Of a DNA stretch of 64,000 nucleotides, positions 37,469-51,112 are shown piece by piece. A program made the position numbers and the translations under genes. The number at the start of each line of letters is the position of its first letter. The first letter of the stretch is position 1. The DNA is from Lytechinus variegatus (Eukaryota; Echinodermata; Echinoidea; Temnopleuroida; Toxopneustidae): positions 38,840,510 through 38,904,509 of the forward strand of contig NC_054741.1 of assembly GCF_018143015.1 (NCBI RefSeq), read 5' to 3'. Below the pieces are notes generated by a model. It was given only the letters and a program-made list of their open reading frames with translations, did no database searches and was not told the origin of the DNA.

Positions 37469-37588
37469 CAGGGGCCATTGAAGCAGGGGCTGGGGGCTTC
37501 AGCCCCCACTTTTTTTCCAATATGATTGTTTTTTTGCATGATCAGCCCCCCCCCCCCCCCACCTTTGAAAACCATTCCGTGGCCCCTG
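37469..37588. mobile_element. hAT5-like MITE, copy 2
   Basis: Ends CAGGGGCC and GGCCCCTG, inner CTTTGAAAACCATTCCGTGG and C run, flanked by GAAAA 5-bp duplications (37464-37468, 37589-37593). Confidence 0.82.
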
Positions 37589-37928
37589 GAAAAGGATGCA
37601 GAATACTAAGGGACAGAAAGAAAGTTAGAGGCAGGAGATGCAGGGAGGGGATAGTCAGAGCATAAAATTATGCAAGGACTGTGATAGAATAGGCATGTAT
37701 TTGTGATATACAACAATCGCATGTTTTGAAGCTAAGTCATGGAGACTCCTTCTCAAGTATTTAAGGAGTTACCACCTTCATGCTCCAATAGATGCCATAT
37801 GCCATGTCAAGTAATAAAGGCTTTTTCTAAGCTGCCACAAATTCTAGAGCTGATATTATGTGGGAAGCTACCTACGAGAGTGCAGGGATGATGGGAGAAA
37901 GATTGAAGAGAAGGGTGGAAGAACCTAC

Positions 37929-37980
37929 CTCCACCACCACCACCACCACCACCACTAACACCAACACCAACACCACCACC
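37929..37980. repeat. CCA/CCACCA microsatellite
   Basis: Run of CCACCACCA and CACCAA units in the junctophilin intron. Confidence 0.9.
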
Positions 37981-38969
37981 GGGAACCTGTATCCTTACGC
38001 CCATCTTCCTGGTAGCCATTCCGTCTGATGCTACAAGATATAAGGGGAGTACCTTCTTTATCAAATATCACTTCAAATCAGCTAAACCATTGCACACCAT
38101 GCAAGTGAAGGTGCCCTATTCAAAAGACCTTTGCAACCAGGAAAAACAATACAACTGCAACTCTAGTATTGAACACAGTGAAAACAAACTGCATGGAGTC
38201 AGTACTTGGCTCTGCATCACGCATACCTTCAATTTTAATTTTCAATTATTTATTTCACATCCAACTATCGCTGGAATAGAGTCTTGTCAGGGAGTTCAGT
38301 CAATGTTCACAAGATAGTTTTATCTGCACACACATCTATCATTAATCAATTAAAAGTGGATATACAGTTTCTTAAATGTTTGAAGAAAATGAAAAGGAAT
38401 CCATAGGGGAAACATGGCTGAGTTTTAATTATTCAATGATGAAAATACATGACCATGCAGTTTGACTTTGTGTAATACTTGATTCCACTAGGATTGATAC
38501 TTACGACTAAATCTTGGAATCTAGAACTCAACAAACTACATGCACATCACACCAATATAGCTGTTAGGTTATACCAAGGAACAGACAGCAAAGTGAATAG
38601 AAAACTATTCTACCTCTGACTGGCAAAGGTGTTTAAGATCACTCTAACTTTAAAGAGAATATTCACAACACACTATGATCATCTAACCGATCCATGCACA
38701 AAAATGTGCTTGAAAACTCACAACAACAAGAGTACAGGTGCGTTTCAAAATCCTGCTATAACTGGTAAGTGCCTCCAACAATACTAATCCAGTTAATTCA
38801 TGCACATTGAATAGCAACTCTTTACTATTCAAATTATCTGTAAGTTAACCCTCTGTTTTGTTACATGTGCAAGAGAAAAGGAAATTGTATCTGAGAACAA
38901 TCAAGTATCTCTATATCAAATTAAAGAAGAACACTAATATACATGGATACTTATTTCATGTGACATATG

Positions 38970-39094
38970 GAGCCTGTTGCAATAATACAAATAACCTGGC
39001 CATTTATTGCATGAGTTTTCAAAGCTTTGTTGTCAATGGAGTAATTTTCTTCGCAAAAGTTTTTTTATGGCACAGGTTTTATGCAACAGTCCCC
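38970..39094. mobile_element. MITE remnant
   Basis: GGAGCCTGTTGCAATAATA at the left and TTTTATGCAACAGTCCCC at the right are inverted and resemble the MITE at 24944. Confidence 0.45.
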
Positions 39095-42000
39095 TGAGAT
39101 CCTTAATGCAAATCTTAGCACTTCATTGTAGGGCTGATTTTTACAATTGATTACAGTGTACAAATCAACTATATTCAATCGCCTTGTTTTGTGTTATAGA
39201 CCCATGGTTTCGTTGAGCATGGGTTGAGACAAATATGCAGAGATGATACTATCACAAAGACTGATACTTTGACGTTGCTGTTTCCCATTTTTATTATAGA
39301 GCATTCACAACAAATGAGAATAATTTTTTGGTAGGAAGTTTTCAGGATATTCTGATGTGTAAGAAATGGGATTCAGCTAATAAGGTATGTATAACTAAAT
39401 GATAATACTTGTGAATGCAGACACTAATATCATATTGACAGAACAATTAATGTAATGCTTTGGCTTATTTCACCTAAAGGGGCAAATCATCTGGATAAGC
39501 TCAATAATATAATGAAGTTTGGATGTTAAAATTTACTGTGGCAGGTTTCTTAAAACAAGTTCTATAATGAAATATAAAATGAAACTATATTCAGAGGGAT
39601 TGAGCTATTGGATTGAAATAGCATCGCATCCAACACAACCTTCTCAGGAAGTTTAGACTTACATACAGGATGCTAATGCACAGTATCAACTTCACATCTT
39701 ACAAAAGAAGTTGTCATGGAAACCAAGACATTATATTGGGATAGTCGGACAGGGGTAATTCTAAACTAGGAAACGAAGAAGTGTACTGGAGGCTAAATTC
39801 TCTCATTGTTCGAGACAAAAACATACAAGTACTGTACATACTAGAAGGTGACCGATTTCCAAAATTTGCAAGTTACTATATATACTAATACTAAATCACA
39901 ATATTAGATGTCAATTTCATGAAGTGATATTCAATTTCTATTTAACATGTATATGAGAAATGATAATATTAACTCCAAATCTTCTTGCTTCAGTGATGCA
40001 AACAAAAATATGAGCATTCTAGACGTAAGTAAAACTACATCTATGGTCCATTATTCCTAGTTTACTTCTCATGTTTGTTCTACAATAGACGATAACAAAT
40101 CTGTGCCTCTAACACCGACTTACTTAGGACCTGAACTTGTTTCAGCCATGTGCAGCATCGTTATTAACATGAGCCGAAAGGACATCCCTCATGTAACCAC
40201 GATCAGGTTATATTTGCGTGAATCTTGTTTTTCAACGTCAAGCCGCAGGTAATTGCTTGTCACAGTTGACTGAAGAACTATCTACCCCTTCCCTCTCAAC
40301 CTTTCATTCTGTTTTTGTTGCATCGTGTTCTTTTCCCCTTCCATTGCCCCCTTTCCATTGATACATAATCACATCTTTTAGTTTTACTAGAAGTAATTTT
40401 ATCTTTAAGTTCTCATCCCAATGAAATTCACAAATTTAATTATTACTTTTAAAATCCATTTTCTAATTAAATTAAGGCTCAACCCCTATACCTTTATAAT
40501 ATATTCTATTCTTAGTCAATTAAACTCAATCTCTATACAACTAATAGTTTAAAGTAAAATGGTATGATGCTCTTTTTTAGGTAATACAGCTGAATTTGTT
40601 AAATCTTGCCTAGATTTTAAAGAATTTAAAAATCTTAGCCTAAAATCAATATATTTTCTTAGAGTTTTTATGTATTCCTATTATATACCCAATCGAGCAT
40701 TGATAGAATCAAAATTCAATTACTTGATGTATATCATATTTTCACTTTTTTTTATTCAACACACATTCAAACATTAGTCCTACATGAGGAAGAAAAATTA
40801 TATTCTTGTTCTCTCTCTCTCTCTTTCACTCACTCTCATGATGTCTATTTATGGTCACAAGTGCCCCAAGCATGTCAAGCTGGAAACACATAAAGCTAAA
40901 TTTGTCACATTTTGTGTTGTTTTTCTGATCTTCCTTCAAGATTAAAAAGACCCTGACATTTATATACATTATTTTGACATCAGAACTTACAAAAGAGAAA
41001 GGGGGCATTTAATCACAAACATACAGTATGCACTAAATGTCCTGGTATTATAATGATCCCCCTTGCCTAAGCTGGAATAGATAAGTTCATTCTAAAAATA
41101 TCGTAAAAAGCAGGTTGATTAGAGTGAACTTTGAGAGAAATACATCAAGCTCTGACATATTTACATGAACCTTATGTTCTTGTTATTCTGAGAGTAATTT
41201 GGACAAGTAGGATAAGGTTAAAGTTTCTTCTGGAAATAAAGTCTATTTTAAGAAACATATAAACAGTTACTTAAACAAAAATGTTAAACTTTCTTAAGGT
41301 GTTTTCAAGATTCTCTTTGAACTATGATCATTTCTATACCCCCTCTTAAAACTTCATTTAACAGAAGTATATAATAACAAAGGTGAAAATAACCATAACA
41401 ACAATAGTGATAAACATAATAAAATATAATGATTGCAATAAAAACACTAATAATGTTAAGGATGAACATACATCAATTAATGTATCAATCATGCAAAGTG
41501 TGTTAGAGGCACTCAAGTACTGGATATAGGCCTATAGTACGTAAAACAAATATTCTTCCCAACACGGGTAGCTATTATTAATCCATTGAGGTACAAAACT
41601 CTGTCTTCCTGAAACATTCAGGAAGGTCAGAAAAAAAAATCATTATCCTTATATAATTTCTTTTATAACATAAGTTTTTCCATATTTACATTGTGTAACC
41701 ATTGCTCATTTCTAGGTATATCATCTTTATGCCTCAATTCTTACTTCTATATCATAAAATGTGTTTTCCTATTTTTTTCCTTTCATTGTGTTTTGATGCA
41801 GACACATGACATTAAAACAAGATTAAATTGTGTGCCAGAGGAAATCCTTCTAAATGTTAGTACTGTGCATGGTTTATCAAGTGCTCTACAGTAATCATAC
41901 ACAGTCCCACAATAAAACTATAATACACCAGTGAAAGAGTGATTGAGTGAAAGAGAGCTGGAGAGAATAATAATGCATTAAAAGTCCAAGACATTATGCT

Positions 42001-42249
42001 TTTCATAAGATCATAAACAACAATTACTAAGAGAGCGTTTATGACTCCTGGCAGGAAAGATAGTGTATATCCTGTGGTATTCATCAAGAAGTTAAAAAGG
42101 ATTACACAATCAGAAGAAAGAGAAGCTTCTACTTTGGCAAGGCCCCTTGCTTACTTATGTATGCAGAGCCAAGAGATGCATCACCTACGTGACTAGCGAA
42201 TTGTTATGCTTCAGGGCATGCAACAAGTATTCTGTGTGATTCAGCCTCA

Positions 42250-42560
42250 GAGAAAAGAAATATTAAAAGATGGAGAGAGGGCAAGAGAGACATAAAGAGA
42301 CAAAGAAAAATAAAGAGACAGAAAGAGAGATTGTGCAAGAGAAGAGAAAGAGCAGAATAACAGTGAAAAAATGAGACAGATCAAGAATTATGCACAGCTG
42401 AAAGGCACAGGGAAAGATAAAGAGAAGAGAGAGAGAAAGAGAGAGAGAAGTGAGGGAAGAAGTGGGAGGAGAGAATGTGGAAAGAAGAGTTTATAGAGAG
42501 ATGAATAGACAAAGAGAAGGAAAAGAGGCAATAGACAAAGATAAAGACAGAGAAATGGAG
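42250..42560. repeat. purine-rich (AG) tract
   Basis: About 300 bp of A/G with GAGAGA runs, just 3' (on the - strand) of the microexon donor. Confidence 0.85.
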
Positions 42561-42646
42561 AAAGCGATTGAGATAATGGAAAATCTCAAGTTAAAAGGAG
42601 AATTATCGTGAGCTGTGCAGTAGAGTTGGATAATGGATCATCTTAC

Positions 42647-42670
42647 CATAATCATTCATCATGGACATGC
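42647..42670 (-). CDS. JPH: Junctophilin, 24-nt microexon
   Basis: A 24-nt exon flanked by a good acceptor (GTATTTTTTCAG|G) and a strong donor (TATG|GTAAGA). It is phase 1 at both ends, exactly what is needed between the helix exon and the 995-bp exon. Joined in frame it adds GMSMMNDY followed by a split codon. Because it is symmetric (24 = 3 x 8), it can be skipped without shifting the frame, so it is a candidate cassette microexon. It lies 2.4 kb from the helix exon and 11.9 kb from the next. The support is splice sites and phase only; no homologous peptide is known to me. Confidence 0.62.
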
Positions 42671-45060
42671 CTGAAAAAATACAAAATGTTGTTAGTATTC
42701 CTTGGTTAACAACACACCCAGCATTAGAAGCACGTCACTGACTCATTACACATGCACAGTCCACCAAGAATTTATATTTTCATGTCATTAAAAGGCATAG
42801 ATTTCCCTGGCAAGGAACACTGCAAAACTTGCATTGAATAAAAAAAACAACTGTCTATATCCCTGCATGCTTGACAGAATATCAATCAGTAAATTTAAAT
42901 TAATATTCTTAGAAAAATATTAAAGAGTTCCTTCATGTAAAGTTCAGTCAAGCTGTTTTTTCAAGCTCTTCATTGTTTCTAGTTTCATTGCGTTTTTTCA
43001 TGTACGATGAAATATACTTCTTTGCAATTTTATGTCAACAGTTACATGTTTCTAGATAGCTGGCGCTATACAAATGCCTTCTGTTATTATTACGGTTTTG
43101 TAAAATTTGATAGAATATCTTCACAATTAAATATTACATGTCTACTTTTATTCATCAAGCAATAAATTCATATTAAAACAAAATGAAATCAAGATATCAA
43201 AATTAGAGAGAATTACTCAGATATTAAAGGAAATTGAAAACATATACATGTATTATATTTTGTCTGAGCTTAGACTATACAGTAATACCTTATAAGCCTG
43301 TTATTTTGCTCAAATTTCTCATTAGTGTCAAACCCAAAGTTTTAATTCAAGGATATCATAAATATTGAGTGACTAACAAGTAAACAGTTGATATGAAAAG
43401 TGACAAAATTTATTCATCTGTAAGAGTTTGAGAAATAAAAATTAAATGATCATATCAGTATAATTTTTTCATAGTGTACATCTGATTTGCAATTGACATG
43501 TGTTAATTCCATCTAAACCCCTGCAAAAACACTTTCTTTTAATGATCTACCCAATAAGAATATATCAACTTCACCAAAAATTTATGTTTATTAGACACTG
43601 ATTAATTTTGATATGAATAAAATATTCATATTAGTAAAGAAAATTGCAATTCTAAGGTGACAAAAGTACTCCTCTAACACAAACTGTGATGAAAAAGTAT
43701 TAAAAAACTCATGATGTATGAAAAGAGTTGATTATTGCTCATTAAATGGAAAACACTCTATTCTCATCTGATTATTTGAAACTGCAAAACACAACAGCAG
43801 AAACAGCACAATGGGGCAGAACTAGTTTTCTGTCAAAGGTTCATCAATAAATAAAAGGAAATTCACATAACATATGAGAGTAAAAGAACAGTTTTGATAG
43901 ATTAAAGATTTGAATTCATAAAGCAAGGGATCAAAAAATCACTGAAGGTAACAGCCTACATGAAATCAAATGCACGGGACTCTATCAAACCTTAAATTAA
44001 AGAAATTGAAAACCATTTTCTCATTAGGCTCACAAAATGTCATGTAAATTAAGGAAATGATTTTAAAATTGGAGCTAAATCTACTGAGCCTTCCATCGAT
44101 AAATAGCTTTACACAAAAACAAGTTAATAAAGCAGAACATCCCTTCAATAAAATGTCACTTGATGATGAGGAAAATATTTGTAATGGTTTGGTATTTAAC
44201 ATTTAATCATGGTGCACATAGATTTAAGTATAAGGGCATGTATCCCCCTCCTGACATCGTTTAAAGTCAAGCTTCTGGAATTAAGGAGGTAGAATCCTGA
44301 TATGAAGGATGATAGTTGTCTCCTTTATAGGTGAAAGTATTGAACCTGTTTTATATGTTATGATAAAAACATCAGGACAGAAATACACCAGATTTTAATG
44401 CTGAGTAGAGACTATCAATTTTTTAAGATTAGGTTATTACAATGTGACATTTTAAATGCATGAAATCAAATGGTGATGACCTTCAAATTTGTCTACAAAG
44501 CTCTTATAAAGGTCAAACTTGTAAGTTAAATTTTGAATGATATACACCCCTTCTTGATGAGAGCTTACAAATGCATGTGGACAAATGTCTAACTCAATTA
44601 ATTTCACATACTTTATTTGTCATCATATCGAAACTTCCAATAAGCAAATAGCCTTTTATTTGAAGATCATTCGAAGTTTATTACTTAATCAGCAGTCCAA
44701 CATTCTTTTCTATAGGAAACATGACACTGATTTATTTCTAAGAATGTAGATTCTTTTATATCAGGTCTGGTATACCTACAAGTGTTTTCTATCCCTCTTC
44801 AGTCCATTTCTAAATGACATATTGATGTGATAGTTTTGGGTGATCTAATACAGCACCTGATCTTTCCCGATTGCCTTCCTGTAATTGGGTCAACCAATAA
44901 ACAACGCCTACTAATGAGCTTACAATACAGTCTACATCATATCAACATGTCTATTTCACTGACCCAGCCTATTTTATGGCATACATTCAATTTCCAATGA
45001 CCGGACTTGATTTGATTGGATATGATCGTGATTGGGGAATGATTTGAATGAAAGACGTAC

Positions 45061-45179
45061 CTCTTGGTGGTAATGTTGAAGCAAGATCTTTAGCTCTAGC
45101 TCTAGCCTTGATTGATTCTTCTCTGGCTTCTGAGGCTTCCACATCAGACATCTCAGCTTTCTCCTTTGCATACGCAGCC
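45061..45179 (-). CDS. JPH: Junctophilin, backbone helix exon
   Basis: Acceptor GATCATAG, donor AGAG|GTACGT. The first base completes the split Arg (AG|G) from the MORN exon and the exon ends with one base (phase 1). Its 39 full codons read AAYAKEKAEMSDVEASEARE followed by a SIKARARAKDLASTLPPR segment. They continue the Ala/Glu/Arg-rich helix that stacks along the MORN sheet in junctophilins. The ARAKDLA end corresponds to the ARELA-type end of this helix in vertebrate proteins, after which the divergent region starts. The 119-bp length and phases fit both neighbours exactly. Confidence 0.92.
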
Positions 45180-45334
45180 CTATGATCACAGAAGATTAAT
45201 GTAGGAAACTCAAATAACACCTACACTAAACATACAAAGCTTTCATTGGTAGGAAAACCTTTCATTTTCAGTATATGAGTGGCTTGCCAAGGCTCAGAAC
45301 AGGTGCTTTGACCATCTTTTTTTCTACATAATTA

Positions 45335-45440
45335 TGCTGCGTATAATGAATGCTACAGTGTATGCAGATTTATGTTAAAGCGCATACAGAAACTTTCAAT
45401 TTATTATGCGCTATATAAGAGAAGTATTATTATTATTATT
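45335..45440. repeat. SINE 3' end
   Basis: AAAGCGCATACAGAAACTTT and TATGCGCTATATAAGAGAAG followed by (ATT)n, the same kind of tail as the SINE at 25 kb and the fragment at 59040. Confidence 0.6.
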
Positions 45441-46396
45441 AAAATTATGACAATATATCATTGGACTTTAAAAGTGAAGTCCTCTACAGTTTTTCTTAAA
45501 TGGCTTTATCTAAAAACAAGAAATCAAACAACCATATATGATTTATGATCTACATATCCAACATAAAACCATAATGGAGATGATACTAATGATATCAATA
45601 TTTGATTAGTCATCACAGTATTACATAATAGTTGTTATCTTTCAAGTGCAAAATGTATCTAAATGATTTGATTAAAATTTGCCATTTACAAAAGCAATTG
45701 AAACAACTTTAAAAGTAACAAATATAATGAGAATAATTTGTTTGTTCACATTACTGGGCTTGAAAAAGGAAACATGTCATTATTACCAAGTTTTTAGGAG
45801 TGATAATTGACCAAGAATTTTCTTGCAATTTACCAAATTCTTGCCTAGAAAAATGTTGGTATCTCTAGAAATTAAACTATTTTATCTCTTATACCAATGA
45901 AGCATTACTTAACTGATTATCTTTAACAAAATGTATGTACATACATGTTACTTGTAGACATTAATCACTTTAATATGACTTGCATACCTCACGTTCTATT
46001 TTCAACTTTCAAAATTAGATGTACATAGTTAGATCAGTGATTTGCCAAATGTATTATAGTGTCAGAGTATCCAAAGTGCCATTTTACAAAATTTTTGACA
46101 AAGGGAACAAAATCATTTCTCTTTTATCATTATATTATATCATCATCATCATCTGTACGGGAGTGTAGGTAGTCCTGTAAATCTCCTGGTCGTAAACACT
46201 TGATGCATAATTAAAAGTCTAACAAGTACAATGCGGGCATGGATGTCAGACAAATTCAAAATGTTTCTTTGACCAAAAAGAATCTAACCCGTGTCTAATT
46301 GAGCTGATGCTAGAGGACATTACTATTGCAGGGAAACTACTCCAAGACTGGAACAACGTTTTGCTGAAAAAGTTGCTGCGGATGTTCAGCCGACAG

Positions 46397-48032
46397 TAGG
46401 GTTGCAAAATTCCTGGGAATTTTCGTGGTGGAAACTTTCCATGGGAATAAACGGGAATTTTGAAAATTTTCGGCAACTTTCAGGAATTTTAAAAAAATAT
46501 TGGGAATTTTCAAAAAGAAGCAGTTTTCCTGATATATATATATATATATACAGGAATCGAAAGGATTACCCTGGCAGTTAATGCTTAATTGTGCTTTGTC
46601 AGCAAGTCTAAAGCCAAATATTATGCTAAGACAGTCAGACAAGGCAGAATTTCAATGAATTTCAAGTAAAATTTGATTTACTGTATTAGTGACTGAATGA
46701 TACGTGTGATGGCAGTACATGTACACTGCAAATGCTTTACACAAGGGATATTGTTCATGGAATGATGCCTATTGGATATTCTGATCTTACCCCTACCGAA
46801 ATTTAAGCGTGCCGCTTGCTAGTAACTAGCATGCGACTAGCAGGGCACTCGCTTAATAAGCGAGTGCATGCTAGCGAACAGTCCCTGCTCGCTAAAAGAT
46901 CGCTTAACTATTACTCTGCACGCATATCACACGCTTATTAAGCTAACCGCATGCTAGTTACTAGCATGCCGCAAGCTTGCGCAAGCTAGTCGCACGCTTC
47001 CCGCAAGCTTGGAAATTTCTGTAGGGGTTTTGCAGATGATGAGATCTTTGTTAATAATAATTATAACATTACTGACATTAATAGCATTATTATTATTTTA
47101 TTATCATTACTTTATATCTGCATACATGTAGCAGAAGTGAGAACTTTTTTTCATTCCTGGACCTGATTTTTCCCATTTAAAGACTCAAGCCAGTGCCATG
47201 GCTGCTGGTGGGATTAGTCTGCTGTGCAAACCTAGTCTGCAGGCACAGACCCTGATTAAAACTTTGGTCAACAAGTGGGTCCCCATCCAAAGACTATCAC
47301 ATAAAATCTTGCTGTTTCCTGAGTGAGAGGGCCTTCAGTACACAAAGCTTGAGTAGGCTGCACATTCAGACCTTTAACCCGAGTGAAGGCTTTGCACAGC
47401 AGACTAGTGCGAACCCTTCACTCAAGGAAAGTGGTCTGAATATGCAGCCTAAGAATTCTGCCAATGACTTGTGTACAGAAGTTTCTTGTGTTGAACAGAA
47501 AGTTGTATTCGTGCTAGTCTTGTGTGAAGACCCACTTGTGGATCAAAGTTTCAATAAGGGTCTGTGCATGCAGACTACATGTAGGGGGCAATGTTTTCTT
47601 AACATGTTATTATATAATGGCGGGTTCTCACATGAAAAAACGTTGACATTTAAAGAAAAATGAAAAATAGTGTAATGCAATTAAGTGTTTTTTTATGTTG
47701 AATTGAAAAGCTTCATTGTGTACATAATGCTACATCATGTTACTAGATACATATACACGTACTACACTGTATAATGTATTTATGTACAGTTTGATGAATA
47801 TTTTATACCCTGGGCAATTTAAAGAATGAAGAATAGTTTAAATACAAATGGAAAGTATAATTATTTGAGGATATCAATTTATAATTTTGTATTTAAAAAC
47901 AGAATTTATCACTTTTTGTGAAAAATGAAAATTCCCAAAAATTCCCAAAATTCCCGGCAGCCGAAAATTCCCGAAACTTTCCATGGAAATTTTCCAAAAT
48001 TTCCGGAAAGTTTCCAGCCCTTTGCAACCCTA
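46397..48032. mobile_element. hAT non-autonomous element, 1.64 kb
   Basis: Termini TAGGGTTGCAAAATTCC and CAGCCCTTTGCAACCCTA, with subterminal TGGGAATTTTC repeats in both arms. Perfect 8-bp target duplications GCCGACAG flank it (46389-46396 and 48033-48040), diagnostic of hAT. It contains a second foldback MITE at 46790-47027. No transposase frame. Confidence 0.9.
46790..47027. mobile_element. nested foldback MITE
   Basis: Ends CCCCTACCGAAATTT and GGAAATTTCTGTAGGGG, with many GCTAGTAACTAGCATGC-type palindromes inside. Confidence 0.75.
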
Positions 48033-49337
48033 GCCGACAGTGAGTACTGAAAAGTTTGAAGGGATGCGGATCTCTTGTTCCCTGGTACTGGGATCTCATG
48101 AAGAGGGATTCTGGATTGACTCTGTCTATACCATGCAATATTTTGAATACTTGGATTGTCCCCTCATTCTCTGCGATAATGTAAGGAGTGGAGACTCAGT
48201 TTAGCAAGTCTTTCACTATAAGATAAGGAGCTGCATCCTAGGATGGTTATAATCTGTAGATCGATTGAAAGTCGGTGTAGTTGAATTCGATCTTTAAATT
48301 AGAACCTGACCAACTGTACAAGATACATTTCCCCCAAACAAAAATCCTGGCATATCTATTTTCAGAGAATATATATTTGTAAATTAAAATCATCTTGAAG
48401 GGTTCTTTGAATTCTTGATGTGTAGTACCCAAGCATGCATGTCATACAGGTTGATGACTGTCTACCCTTTAATAGATACAGTCAGTGGGAGTTACAATGA
48501 AAGGTCAAACTATAGAATGATGACCTTTTTCAACTACCCAGAATAAGGGATGACAGTGTAAACATAGTTACTACTACTCAACTCTCAACAACTGCCAAAC
48601 GTGACATTGCCTTTATTTCCAATAAACTTCTAGGTGGACATGTTCATAATTTCTCTCTAATCTTATTTTACTTTAGGCCAAACAAGTATGATATAATTCA
48701 AAACAAATAAAAGAATTGAAAATTCAATAGTTTCAACTGCTGACCAAATCTTGACATATTTATGTGACCAGACAGAAAATTCAGTTTCATCAAATACCCT
48801 CATCACGGAGGCCAAAATGTCAAAAGGGCAAGCTGCTAATAATTTGTTCAAAACTCTTTTTGTATCATCAAAAGAATTTAAATTACAAAATTAAATTACA
48901 GGGTATAAATATAGCAGTTATTCATAAGACCAAGCTTTTTCTCAAGCCAATGTTGGTTCTTACAAAGCATTCTCGATAAGTCAATATACAATACTTTACT
49001 TTGATGCTAATATGTAAACAACACTACAGCCAGAGTATGCACTAGATTCATACTGACCTTAAAGGCCAAATGTGATATTCCAGAAATAAATATTTTGTTG
49101 ATTTAACCATTCATCCAATAATTAAGTTTGATGAAAATGTTGAGTGAAACAGATGCAGCCACAAAATGAATTGAAGTTTATTATGATAATGTCAAATTTA
49201 CCCATTACTCACAATAGGACCTCCTGATTTATATTTCATAGAACCATAAAATATATGGTAATTTAGATCACATATATTTTGGGGGTATTATAAAAGCTAA
49301 GCAGTGCCCATCTGAAAACATCATGCTGGCCTACACA

Positions 49338-49595
49338 GTAGCATACGCAAGAGGTGGTTACAGGAATTCACCCCCCCCCCCCCCCCCGTAGTTTTATTTT
49401 TTGAAGACCCATTGTTTTGTGCTTATCAAATTTTTATGAGGTACAATGTCAAATTTACGGTGAAGACCATTTTTTTTGGGGGGGAAGGGGGTAGGAAACG
49501 ACCTAAAATTTGTGGTGAAGACCCTTTTTTTGGAGGGGGTTCAACTTTTCGTTCAGTTTGAACCCCCCCCTTTCAAAAATCCTGCGTACGCTACT
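49338..49595. mobile_element. hAT-like MITE with C/G runs
   Basis: Ends AGTAGCATACGCAAGA and the complement CCTGCGTACGCTACT; TGGCCTACA repeats flank both sides (49329-49337, 49596-49604). Poly-C and poly-G runs inside. Confidence 0.8.
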
Positions 49596-50694
49596 TGGCC
49601 TACATATTAGTTCACTGGCTGATTATACAGCACAAAGGACATTCAACTTTTCCCTCACTTACCACATTTCAGATTTGAAAACTCACATACCTCTTATATC
49701 ACATATGATTTTCAGTATGAAAGGAAGTCATACAATACCTTTAATAGCTTCATGTTTGAAAGCTATTCAAGAATAGAGTAATCTTCATAAAGCATTGTCC
49801 CAGGAGTATTGTTCCCAGGGTTTGTCTGTTATCCAGAACAAATCCATTTTCACTCTCTAGTTTCCTAGCTATCTTCCAAGGTCTCTAGCTTTCTCAATTT
49901 CCTCTTCCCCCGGAATAACATCTTTACAATGCATGCATGATATTAGGAAAATCTTTCCAACCTGCCTCAAAGAAAAATACTCCCAATTCCAACACTGTCC
50001 AAAATCCAAATACAACCTGGAATATTGCGCTGATGATACACTTACAATCTGAATTTAGAATATTGTATCTGATTTCTTCCAATAAACTGCAAGAGAAATG
50101 AAGTGTAATTTCCCATAGTTTTTTAAGTGATTGTAAACGTAAAGTTGACACTTCATTTTCATTGTCATGATCATTAAAAAATATGCATAGCACTGATGTC
50201 TGTGAACAAAAAAAAGAGGCATTCTTGCATCAACAAGTGAAATATAAGAAAATAAAAGAAAAATGAGAGAAATGCAAAGGTTTCCAAAAAATCAAATCAA
50301 TCCAAGAATCAGAGTTATAGTGTAAGCAATTACCGCCAATATTCATGTAAATTCTGATTTCTAATGGTTCAGAACACCTTTTTCTCTAAGAAGCCTGAAT
50401 GAAAATATGATATACGTAATGCACATGTTAAATCAAATTCCTGCAAATGAGAAATTTTAATGAAATTCATATTACACAACATATAATTGGGGAGCAGCTT
50501 GAGTGTCACACCACCAAAAATTGAAAATATCCATAATTGTGTTATTCTCTGGTGATTTTATCAAACCTTGATTTAACATTTCTCTCAATTTTCTACTTTG
50601 TTAAGAACCACCTTGACCTTGCCTATTGTTGCTAAGGGCATTGAATGAACAGGACAAATTGTTGTGTGAATGTAAACTTGATTCTTTAACCACA

Positions 50695-50770
50695 CTGGAA
50701 ATGCATGGTTGAGTGCTTTGCCTAATTAGACACAGAAAGTCTGGGGTTCAAAACCTTGACATGGCACTTC
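50695..50770 (+). repeat. degenerate tRNA-like SINE head
   Basis: ATGGTTGAGTGCTTTGCC resembles box A and GGGGTTCAAAACC resembles box B about 30 bp later. Weak. Confidence 0.35.
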
Positions 50771-51112
50771 ACCTTTATTGCTCGTCCATGTCTTTTGGAT
50801 GGTGACAATAGTTGTTCACTGTCATAAACATTCATTTTCAATTTATACATGTCTGTAATAACTAAAGAAACCAAACACATACACCATATGCAGAAATGAA
50901 TTTGTTGTTAAATTGGTTGATTTCATTCTAAATTTGAACGTACCAGCCTACAAAACCCTCAGGTTAAGTTTCCTTCTTAGGTTGATAGGGAGAAGTGTAT
51001 ACATATCAGAAAGAGATATGATTTTCTTAGAGGAGACAAAAAAAGTAAATTGTGACTTTACTTAGAAAAAAAGGAGTTGATAATGAAACTGAGTAAGGAG
51101 TTCATATCTTAC

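Larger units (their letters stand above)
30728..42646 (-). other. Junctophilin 11.9-kb intron
   Basis: AT-rich intron between the microexon and the 995-bp exon. It contains a SINE (33731-33945), a diverged duplicated block (33305-33563 and 34777-35048), an 86-bp tandem duplication (36039-36206), a hAT5-like MITE (37469-37588), a CCACCA repeat (37929-37980), a MITE remnant (38970-39094) and a purine tract (42250-42560). I saw no further exon in a consistent phase. Confidence 0.75.
45180..51112 (-). other. Junctophilin intron between MORN exon and helix exon
   Basis: 5.9-kb intron carrying a SINE tail (45335-45440), a 1.64-kb hAT element with a nested MITE (46397-48032), a short hAT-like MITE (49338-49595) and a tRNA-like SINE head (50695-50770). 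No additional exon recognised. Confidence 0.75.

Noticed and set aside
40090..40260. Less AT-rich patch with ATG codons and a strong AAGTAAGT donor on the - strand, a possible alternative first exon of junctophilin
   Set aside because: The ATG frame reaches the donor in phase 2, while the next junctophilin exons need phase 1, and another ATG frame meets a stop.
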